A DNA stretch of 26,314 nucleotides from CAYQOX01 sp964419335 (GTDB taxonomy: Bacteria; Hinthialibacterota; Hinthialibacteria; Hinthialibacterales; Hinthialibacteraceae). Under the pieces are notes generated by a model. The model had not been told where the DNA came from and ran no database searches. It was given only the letters and a program-made list of their open reading frames with translations. The translations under genes and the position numbers were made by a program. The stretch covers positions 1 through 26,314 of the forward strand of contig CAYQOX010000055.1 of NCBI GenBank assembly GCA_964419335.1. The letters run 5' to 3'. Shown here in pieces: positions 14,313 to 21,159 of this stretch (within the stretch, counting starts at the first letter, position 1; each line of letters opens with the position of its first letter).

Positions 14313-15623
14313 ATGACACAAAGGAATCGACGAAGATTTATGAAAGGCGCGGCGGGCGCCGCCGCGGGTATGGGATTTCTGATTTCCTCTTCACGACATG
14401 CCAGCGCCAATGACACGATTAACGTTTGTGTTGCTGGTGTCAATGGACGAGGAAGAAGCCACATGGGGGGGTTTGAACGTTTAGAAAACGTTCAAGTCAC
14501 CGCCCTCTGCGATGTGGATGAACGCATTTTAAAAGATCGTGCCGACGATCTGGAAGAGCGCACCGGCCGGAAAATCAAACGCTATGCGGATGTCCGGGAA
14601 GCTCTGGAAGACAAAGACATCCACGTGTTGACGGTGGCTACGCCCAACCACTGGCATTCCTTGATGGGCATCTGGGCTTGCCAAGCGGGGAAAGATGCTT
14701 ATATCGAAAAACCAATTTCGCACAACATCCATGAAGGCCGTAAATTGGTTGAAGCCGCCCGTAAATACAACCGCATCGTTCAGCACGGAACCCAGATCCG
14801 TAGCAGCAAAGCCATTCAAGAAGCGATGGAATTGCTCCATGACGGCTATCTCGGCGAAGTCTATTACGCCAAAGGAACCTGCTACAAATGGCGGGACACC
14901 ATCGGTAAGACACCTACCAAGGATACCCCCGAAGACGTGCACTACAACACGTGGCTGGGACCCGCACCCAAACGCCCCTACAGCCGGAATCGCTTCCACT
15001 ATAACTGGCACTGGCATTGGGATTATGGCAATGGAGACTTCGGCAACCAAGGCGTCCATCAAGTCGATGTCGCACGCTGGGGACTCGGTGTTGGTATGCC
15101 TGAATTAGCCCAAGCGATCGGTGGACACTTCATGTTCGACGACGATCAAGAAACCCCGAATACCATGGTTTGCAACTACAAATACAAAGACGAAAATAAG
15201 ATGTTGGTCTTCGAAGTACGCCATTGGATCAGCAACAACGAACTTGAATCACACAAACCCGGACAAAACATCGTGGGGAACTTGTTCCTAGGCTCCAAGG
15301 GAATCATGATTATTCCCAGTTATACCTCCTATCGAACCTACCTCGGCCGGGAACGAAAAGAAGGCAAATCCGGCAGCCAGGGTGGCGATCATTACGCCAA
15401 CTTCATCGAAGCCGTCCGCAACCGCAACCCCAAAGACTTGAACGCCGATGTAGAAGAAGGCCACATCTCTTCCGCCCTTTGCCACCTCGCCAACGCCGCC
15501 TATCGCGTGGAACGTACTCTCCATATCGATCCAAAAACCGAACGGGCGATCGATGACGAAGAAGCCAACCAACTCCTCACCCGCAATTATCGCGAACCCT
15601 TCGTCGTCCCCGACGAAGTGTAA
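14313..15623 (+). CDS. Tat-exported Gfo/Idh/MocA-family oxidoreductase (first paralogue)
   Basis: A 436-aa protein with a twin-arginine signal (RNRRRFMKGAAG, residues 4-15), then a Rossmann domain (VCVAGVNGRGRSHMGGFE). ATPNHWHS, the EKP motif with catalytic Lys133 and the C-terminal substrate-binding half (GNGDFGNQGVHQVDVARWGL) follow. Such enzymes oxidise or reduce sugars or inositols with tightly bound NAD(P), and Tat export means the folded holoenzyme works in the periplasm. The family is expanded in polysaccharide-degrading lineages. A terminator follows at 15652-15685, so it is transcribed alone from a leader with an inverted repeat. The substrate is unknown. Confidence 0.9.
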   Translation: MTQRNRRRFMKGAAGAAAGMGFLISSSRHASANDTINVCVAGVNGRGRSHMGGFERLENVQVTALCDVDERILKDRADDLEERTGRKIKRYADVREALEDKDIHVLTVATPNHWHSLMGIWACQAGKDAYIEKPISHNIHEGRKLVEAARKYNRIVQHGTQIRSSKAIQEAMELLHDGYLGEVYYAKGTCYKWRDTIGKTPTKDTPEDVHYNTWLGPAPKRPYSRNRFHYNWHWHWDYGNGDFGNQGVHQVDVARWGLGVGMPELAQAIGGHFMFDDDQETPNTMVCNYKYKDENKMLVFEVRHWISNNELESHKPGQNIVGNLFLGSKGIMIIPSYTSYRTYLGRERKEGKSGSQGGDHYANFIEAVRNRNPKDLNADVEEGHISSALCHLANAAYRVERTLHIDPKTERAIDDEEANQLLTRNYREPFVVPDEV

Positions 15624-15651
15624 TCTGCGCATTCTTATTGAACTTGAAGAG

Positions 15652-15685
15652 AAAGCCTGGGGGCTATTTTCCCAGGCTTTTTTTT
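15652..15685 (+). terminator. Intrinsic terminator after the first Gfo/Idh/MocA gene
   Basis: AAAGCCTGGG pairs perfectly with CCCAGGCTTT (10 bp) and is followed by a run of eight T. It separates the oxidoreductase from the acyltransferase gene. Confidence 0.9.
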
Positions 15686-15759
15686 ATGTTGGATTCGAAA
15701 CTCGTGCTTGTTTATGTTATCTTGGTCAGTAAGTATTTCACTAACAAAGGTGTTCTGTG

Positions 15760-16890
15760 ATGAATAATGGTAAAACGGCCTTGGATTCTCCCCGTGATCG
15801 GCTTATCTCTCTAGATGCCTTTCGAGGCATCACCATGATGGCCATGGTGATGGTCAATAACCCCGGCAGCCATCAATACGTTTACCCTCCGCTGGAACAT
15901 GCCGAATGGAACGGCTGCACCTTCACCGATTTGATTTTTCCTTTCTTCCTCTTCATCGTTGGTGTCTCAATGGCCTTTTCCTTCGTAAAGAGAATGGAAC
16001 GAGCAGAAAGCAAGCGTCCCCTGGTTCTCCAGATTATCCGTCGCACAATCATACTCTTCGCACTAGGATTAGTGTTGAATGTTATGCTATACCTCTCTTC
16101 AGGCGATGTACGAATTCCAGGCGTGCTTCAGCGTATCGCCATCTGCTATTTCGTCGTGAGTTGGATGGCGCTTTATTTATCCACCCGTATGCAAATCGTA
16201 ACCGGCTTCCTGTTACTTGCGATTTATTGGATTGGCATCCATTGGATTCCAGTTCCAGGATACGGGACAGGACTATTACAACCACAAGGAAATTTCGCCT
16301 GGTGGATCGATCAGAAACTTTTGGGCGGATACACCTGGCCCTACGCACCTGCCGATGGTTTTGACCCAGAAGGTGTGTGGAGTACCTTAACCGCGATTAA
16401 TACAACATTACTTGGTTATCTCACCGGCCAATGGCTGCGGCGAAACATGGAACCCATGGCAAAACTGGTGGGCATCTTCGCAGGGGCCAACCTGTGCTTG
16501 CTGCTCGGTTATATATTGACAATATGGATGCCCTATAACAAAAACCTGTGGAGCGCTTCCTTTATGTTCCACACCGCAGGCATGGCCCTCCATGTTTTAG
16601 GTATGTTTTATCTAATCATCGACTGCAAAGGCTACAAGAGATTCACTCTCCCCATGCTGGCCGTGGGAGCCAACGCTATTTTTGTGTATATGCTCTCCAG
16701 CTTAGGCGCTGGAATGATCGGCTTGATACCACTTGATGGAATGTCTTTGAGACAATGGCTTACAGAAAACTTATACATGCCCTGGCTGACTCCAGTAAAT
16801 GCCTCGCTTGCCTACGCGCTTTCTTACGTCCTCCTCTGGGTCATTGTAACTCTGATCTTGTATCGCAAGAAAATCGTCATCAAAGTGTAA
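15760..16890 (+). CDS. DUF5009 / HGSNAT-like membrane acyltransferase
   Basis: A 376-aa polytopic membrane protein with about ten hydrophobic segments. The N-terminus RLISLDAFRGITMMAMVMVN and LEHAEWNGCTFTDLIFPFF are signatures of the DUF5009/NagX group, related to human heparan-alpha-glucosaminide N-acetyltransferase. That enzyme moves an acetyl group across the membrane from cytosolic acetyl-CoA to an amino sugar. The His in LEHAEWNG (about residue 47) corresponds to the position proposed as catalytic. A GTG at 15757 directly precedes the ATG at 15760; AAAGG at 15746-15750 fits the ATG. It sits between exported oxidoreductases, which suggests periplasmic amino-sugar processing (inference). 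Confidence 0.85.
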   Translation: MNNGKTALDSPRDRLISLDAFRGITMMAMVMVNNPGSHQYVYPPLEHAEWNGCTFTDLIFPFFLFIVGVSMAFSFVKRMERAESKRPLVLQIIRRTIILFALGLVLNVMLYLSSGDVRIPGVLQRIAICYFVVSWMALYLSTRMQIVTGFLLLAIYWIGIHWIPVPGYGTGLLQPQGNFAWWIDQKLLGGYTWPYAPADGFDPEGVWSTLTAINTTLLGYLTGQWLRRNMEPMAKLVGIFAGANLCLLLGYILTIWMPYNKNLWSASFMFHTAGMALHVLGMFYLIIDCKGYKRFTLPMLAVGANAIFVYMLSSLGAGMIGLIPLDGMSLRQWLTENLYMPWLTPVNASLAYALSYVLLWVIVTLILYRKKIVIKV

Positions 16891-16988
16891 TTAGGGAAAA
16901 TGAGATTTAACTAGTTGGCTTTTATCCAAAAGTGTTTTAGATTAAAGAAGCAAAATAAGTGGGTAAATCCCTAAGGGAGTAAAGTGCA

Positions 16989-18299
16989 ATGGAAACAATA
17001 AAACGCCGACATTTTTTAAAAACTGGAGTGGCCGGGCTTGGCTCCGTCCCTCTCTTCATCTCTGCGAAAACCCTCGGTCGAGAAAACGGTTCCGGCGCGA
17101 ACGATACCATCCACGTGGGATGTATCGGGATAGGTCCGCAAGGAACCGGGGTGATGCGCCAATTCTTAAGAAATGAGCACGCCCGGGTGATCGCCCTTTC
17201 TGACGTCAAATCCAACGTGCTCAAAGATCGGGAAGAAATGGTCAACAATTTTTACGAAAACGAGGACTGCCAAACTTATCCCGATTTTCTTGACCTGGTC
17301 GCCCGCAAGGATATTGACGCGGTGTTGGTAGCCACCTGTGACCACTGGCATGTATTAACTTCCCTCGCAGCAGTGCGTTCAGGAAAAGATGTGTACATGG
17401 AAAAACCGATGGGCTTAGCCTTGGAAGAAGATCAAGTCATGCGCCAAGCCGTGCACCAACACAAACGCGTCTTCCAATTCGGCACCCAGCAGCGCTCCGA
17501 CGCCAACTTCCGGCGCGCCTGTGAAATTGTACGCAATGGATTCATCGGCGAGTTAAAAACCATCCGGGTATGGTCTCCGGGCAGTGCCCAAGGCGGTTCC
17601 GGCGAAACTGTACCGGTGCCGGAATGGCTGGACTACAACCGCTGGCTGGGGCCCGCCCCCTATACGCCCTACACCGAAAAACGCTGCTCCAATGAACTGT
17701 GGTGGTTTATCTCCGATTATGCCCTGGGCTTTATCGCCGGATGGGGCATTCACCCGATCGACATCGCGCTTTGGGGCGGGGAAGAGCACTTCCAAGGCCC
17801 CTGGAAGGTCGAAGGTACGGGAGAATTCCCCAGCCAAGGCGTATGTGACACCGCCATGCACTGGCATGTCGATATCGAACTTGGCAGCGGCGTGAAAATC
17901 GAATTCTTAGGCCCCCGCATTCCCCAGGATTGGAAAGAACGCTACCAGGATGAATCAACCCATGGCACTGCCTTCGAAGGCTCCGACGGATGGGTCTTCG
18001 TTCGCCGCGGCCGCATCGCATGTTCCAAAGATCTCGACAAGATGGAAATTAAAGATCCACTCTACGAAAGCCACCATCACGTAAATAACTTCGTGGATTG
18101 TATACGAAGCCGCAAGCAGACCGTCAGCCATGTTGATGCGGCCGTGACTGGCGATACCCTTTGCCATATTAGTGATATCGCCATTCGTATGGGCAAGAAA
18201 TTGGTGTTTGACCCCGAGAATGAAATCTTTCTCGATGACGATAAAGCCAATCAACGTTTGAAGAGTACCATGCGCAAACCTTGGTCACTTTATACATGA
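16989..18299 (+). CDS. Tat-exported Gfo/Idh/MocA-family oxidoreductase (second paralogue)
   Basis: A 436-aa protein with a Tat signal (IKRRHFLKTGVAG, residues 4-16), the Rossmann start IHVGCIGIGPQGTG and ATCDHWH. The intact EKP motif is at 138-140, and the C-terminal domain includes YNRWLGPAP and WGIHPIDIALWG. It shares the WLGPAP and HW-type motifs with the first paralogue, so the two are closer to each other than to the third. AAGGGAG lies upstream of the ATG. The next gene starts 22 nt after its stop, forming a two-gene unit, possibly together with the acyltransferase 98 nt upstream. It probably acts on a sugar or sugar derivative in the periplasm; the substrate is unknown. Confidence 0.9.
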   Translation: METIKRRHFLKTGVAGLGSVPLFISAKTLGRENGSGANDTIHVGCIGIGPQGTGVMRQFLRNEHARVIALSDVKSNVLKDREEMVNNFYENEDCQTYPDFLDLVARKDIDAVLVATCDHWHVLTSLAAVRSGKDVYMEKPMGLALEEDQVMRQAVHQHKRVFQFGTQQRSDANFRRACEIVRNGFIGELKTIRVWSPGSAQGGSGETVPVPEWLDYNRWLGPAPYTPYTEKRCSNELWWFISDYALGFIAGWGIHPIDIALWGGEEHFQGPWKVEGTGEFPSQGVCDTAMHWHVDIELGSGVKIEFLGPRIPQDWKERYQDESTHGTAFEGSDGWVFVRRGRIACSKDLDKMEIKDPLYESHHHVNNFVDCIRSRKQTVSHVDAAVTGDTLCHISDIAIRMGKKLVFDPENEIFLDDDKANQRLKSTMRKPWSLYT

Positions 18300-18321
18300 T
18301 CCAAAGAAAGAGGGGAAAACC

Positions 18322-19536
18322 ATGACACACAAACTTAAACGACGTTCATTTCTCGCCGCCGGAAGTGCCGGTGCCTTCACCCTGCTTCAATCACGTTCAA
18401 CCTTCGGCGCCCCCGCGAATGAGAAAATCAAACTGGGAGTGATTGGGACCGGCGGCCGGGGCACGTGGATCACGCGACTGTTCCAAGATCATGGCGGCTA
18501 TGATATTGTCGCCTGTGCTGATTACTTCGAAGACCGGGTTGAGAGATTTAGCGAACGCTTTGGCATCGATGCCAGCAACCGTTTCACCGGCTTGAAAGGC
18601 TATCAACGCCTTTTAGACAAAGGCCTCGTCGATGCCATCGCCATCGAAACCCCGCCCTACTTCCATCCCGAACAAGCCCAAGCCGGGGTGGAAGCGGGAG
18701 TCCATGTCTACGTCGCCAAACCGATCGCCGTCGATGTGCCCGGATGCAAATCGATCAAAGCGAGCGGACAAAAAGCCCGCATGAACAAACTCTGCTTTCT
18801 CGTCGATTTTCAAACCCGGGCTGATGAATTTTACATCGAAGCTCTAAAGCGAGTTCATAACGGCGCCTTAGGTCAATTCGCCTTCGGCGAATCCTCCTAC
18901 CACGCCGGCTGTCCCTGGACCGGACACTTCAATACCTGGAAGGATGATCCCACCAATCCCGAAAACCGCCTCCGCGCCTGGGGCATGGATAAAGTCCTCT
19001 CCGGCGATATTATCACCGAGCAGAATATCCACACCCTCGATGTCGCCAGCTGGATCATGGATAGCGAGCCACTCAAAGCCGCAGGTACATGCTCCTTAAA
19101 AGTTCGCCCTGTAGGGGAATGCAATGACAACTTTCAACTGACCTACGTTTACCCCAATGACGTAGGCATTAGCTTCAGCTCGCGCCAGTTCGAAGGCTAC
19201 GGTGCTGAGGGGGGCATCAAGAATCGCATGTATGGAAGCGATGGCGTACTAGAAACCACCTACGGCGGCATGGTTTTAATTCGCGGAAAGAATGAATACG
19301 AAGGGGGGAATACCGGCAACATCTTTACCGACGGCGCAGTAAACAACATCGACACTTTTCATAATAATATTCTTAACCATCATTTTGAAAATCCCACCGT
19401 CGAGCCAAGCGTACGCAGCAACCTTGTAACCATTCTCGGCCGCACAGCCGCCTACACCGGCGAGGTCGTTCACTGGGATGAATTGCTGGAAAAGAATGAA
19501 AAACTGGATGCCAATCTCAAAGGTGTGAAAGAATAA
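18322..19536 (+). CDS. Tat-exported Gfo/Idh/MocA-family oxidoreductase (third paralogue, AKP variant)
   Basis: A 404-aa protein with a Tat-type N-terminus (LKRRSFLAAGSAGAF, residues 5-19), the Rossmann start IKLGVIGTGGRGTW and ETPPYFHP. YVAKPIAVD stands in place of the EKP motif: Ala132 replaces Glu, and Lys133 is kept. The C-terminal domain has ITEQNIHTLDVASWIM, holding the His-Asp pair expected near the substrate. AGAGGGG lies about 7 nt upstream of the ATG, and the gene follows the second paralogue by 22 nt. A perfect hairpin terminator lies just beyond. The Glu-to-Ala change may alter cofactor or substrate handling, but the retained Lys speaks against a dead enzyme. Confidence 0.88.
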   Translation: MTHKLKRRSFLAAGSAGAFTLLQSRSTFGAPANEKIKLGVIGTGGRGTWITRLFQDHGGYDIVACADYFEDRVERFSERFGIDASNRFTGLKGYQRLLDKGLVDAIAIETPPYFHPEQAQAGVEAGVHVYVAKPIAVDVPGCKSIKASGQKARMNKLCFLVDFQTRADEFYIEALKRVHNGALGQFAFGESSYHAGCPWTGHFNTWKDDPTNPENRLRAWGMDKVLSGDIITEQNIHTLDVASWIMDSEPLKAAGTCSLKVRPVGECNDNFQLTYVYPNDVGISFSSRQFEGYGAEGGIKNRMYGSDGVLETTYGGMVLIRGKNEYEGGNTGNIFTDGAVNNIDTFHNNILNHHFENPTVEPSVRSNLVTILGRTAAYTGEVVHWDELLEKNEKLDANLKGVKE

Positions 19537-19561
19537 GTATCCCTGCCATACCCTAATAGTA

Positions 19562-19591
19562 GGAAGGTGATCTCCCGATCACCTTCCTTTT
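19562..19591. terminator. Terminator between convergent Gfo/Idh/MocA and trpD
   Basis: GGAAGGTGAT pairs perfectly with ATCACCTTCC (10 bp, 6-nt loop), followed by TTTT on the plus strand. It lies between two convergent genes and may serve both, though the minus-strand side has no clean T-run. Confidence 0.8.
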
Positions 19592-19595
19592 CATT

Positions 19596-20612
19596 CTATC
19601 GACAGCTTTGCTGAATCAATTTCTCCAAAACCTGGGCTGCCCGGCCAGTTTCCAAAAGCAAGGCCGCCATTTCCGCCCCCTCTTTCAGCGTTTGGGTTTT
19701 ACCCACAATCGTCAAAGCCGCTCCCGCGTTCAACAAAATCGCATCGCGCTTAGGACCTTTCTCTTCACCCGAAAGGATCTGCAGCGTAATACGCATATTG
19801 TCTTCTGCCGTTCCCCCTCTGAGTTGAGCCACCTCAGCAGGTTTCAACCCGGCATCCTCCGGCTTGATCTCCCGGTGGATAATCGACTCTTGGGTAATTT
19901 CAGCCACTTGAGTCGGTCCCGAAAGCGTAATTTCATCAAGGCCATCACTCGCAGCTAGAACCCATCCTCGCTCTAATCCCAACAATTTCAAGCAAGAGGC
20001 ATACGTATCCAAAAAGGCCGCGCTGCTGACTCCTACTAACTGGAAACTAGGGCGCGCAGGATTCGTCAAAGGGCCAAGATAATTAAAAATCGTGCGAAAA
20101 CCCAACTCCGAACGAACCGGGGCCGCAAATTTCATCGCAGGATGAACCACCCGGGCAAAAAGCACCGTCATTCCCGCATGCTGCAAGCATTGGCTGATTT
20201 GCTCGGGAGACATCATCACATTCACCCCCATTTTTTCGAGCAAATCAATGCTGCCGCATTGACTGGTAGCCGACCGATTTCCATGTTTGGCCACCGGGAT
20301 CCCCGCAGAAGCCACAACCAAGGCAGAAACCGTAGATATATTAAAAGTCCCGCTGCGGTCACCCCCCGTACCACAAGTATCAATAATCCCGACAGGCTTA
20401 TTCTCGATCTTCGCCGCATGCGAGATCATAGCCTTCGCCGCACCCACTATCTCATCGACGGTCTCACCCTTACTATGAAATGCGGTTAACAACGCAGCCA
20501 CTTGCGTAGGCTGCAAGCTGCCCTGCATGATCGCTGAAATCGCTTGTCCGGCTTGTTCTTCCGTTAAATTCTTCCCCGCGAGAAGAAGATTCATACATTG
20601 ACCAAAATCCAT
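19596..20612 (-). CDS. trpD: Anthranilate phosphoribosyltransferase
   Basis: A 338-aa enzyme that joins anthranilate to phosphoribosyl pyrophosphate in tryptophan synthesis (cytosolic dimer). The PRPP-binding loop CGTGGD (80-85), NISTVSALVVASAG (91-104) and the KHGNRSATSQCGSIDLLE segment (109-126) are intact. The usual form of the latter is KHGNRSxSSxSGSADxLE; here Cys-Gly-Ser-Ile replaces Ser-Gly-Ser-Ala. Also present are the Mg-binding DGLDEI region and the helical N-terminal domain (LTEEQAGQAISAIMQG). The length is normal. No other trp gene lies in the window, so it is an orphan copy or the pathway is scattered. Confidence 0.94.
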   Translation of the reverse strand: MDFGQCMNLLLAGKNLTEEQAGQAISAIMQGSLQPTQVAALLTAFHSKGETVDEIVGAAKAMISHAAKIENKPVGIIDTCGTGGDRSGTFNISTVSALVVASAGIPVAKHGNRSATSQCGSIDLLEKMGVNVMMSPEQISQCLQHAGMTVLFARVVHPAMKFAAPVRSELGFRTIFNYLGPLTNPARPSFQLVGVSSAAFLDTYASCLKLLGLERGWVLAASDGLDEITLSGPTQVAEITQESIIHREIKPEDAGLKPAEVAQLRGGTAEDNMRITLQILSGEEKGPKRDAILLNAGAALTIVGKTQTLKEGAEMAALLLETGRAAQVLEKLIQQSCR

Positions 20613-20705
20613 CGCCCTTTCCCTTTTTCATTATTGTGAATAAAAGCGGCGTGCTTTCACGTGTCACGCTTGATAGCAAAAACCAGGGATGCAATCACGT
20701 ACGCA

Positions 20706-20726
20706 AAAAAAGCGAACTTTCTCGCA
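20706..20726 (-). terminator. Weak terminator-like hairpin after the small membrane protein gene
   Basis: Read on the minus strand, GCGA pairs with TCGC around GAAAGT and is followed by seven T. The stem is short. It lies between the membrane protein gene and trpD. Confidence 0.4.
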
Positions 20727-20736
20727 ATGACATGGG

Positions 20737-20748
20737 TTGTTTAAACAA
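20737..20748. promoter_or_regulatory. 12-bp perfect palindrome upstream of trpD
   Basis: TTGTTTAAACAA is self-complementary. It lies about 125 nt upstream of the trpD start and 34 nt past the end of the membrane protein gene. It may be an operator for trpD. Confidence 0.3.
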
Positions 20749-20781
20749 TCGTACAATGTTTTAATTGAAGGTAGGATACAA

Positions 20782-21039
20782 TTATCGGCGCCGAAGGTAA
20801 AGCAGAAGACGACCGCAACTGTGAATAAAAAGGCCTAAGGCAAGTAATAGTAAGGATAAAATGATTTGATCGGCAGTAATAAGAGAAACCAAGCCTATAA
20901 GCGCCACTCCTGCCCCAACAATCTGAATCCCCGATCGATGCACTAGCATAATCATCATGCTCACTACCCAGAGGCTGGCGCTCATCAGCATACCAAAACT
21001 ACTCGGTCCAACGGCTTGAGTTATATTTTCAACAATCAT
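20782..21039 (-). CDS. Small two-helix membrane protein of unknown function
   Basis: An 85-aa protein with hydrophobic segments at about 17-33 (MLMSASLWVVSMMIMLV) and about 38-74, the latter probably two helices split by TADQ, and a basic end (RLLLYLRRR). I do not recognise a family. The gene is supported by a good promoter on the same strand (21089-21117) and by AGGGTG just upstream of the ATG. It is oriented with trpD, but a weak terminator lies between them, so cotranscription is doubtful. Confidence 0.6.
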   Translation of the reverse strand: MIVENITQAVGPSSFGMLMSASLWVVSMMIMLVHRSGIQIVGAGVALIGLVSLITADQIILSLLLLALGLFIHSCGRLLLYLRRR

Positions 21040-21088
21040 TTCACACCCTAAATTTTATTGAACCATGAAAAATGATTTTATTAAAATT

Positions 21089-21117
21089 ATAATACCACAA
21101 GATTCTTATTTGTACAA
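21089..21117 (-). promoter_or_regulatory. Sigma70-type promoter of the small membrane protein gene
   Basis: On the minus strand, TTGTAC (21112-21117) and TATTAT (21089-21094) are spaced 17 nt apart. The -10 is about 50 nt before the start codon at 21039. Confidence 0.6.
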
Positions 21118-21159
21118 TTCATTTGGGAAAAACAGATCATGCGGGAAGGGGATTGGGAA

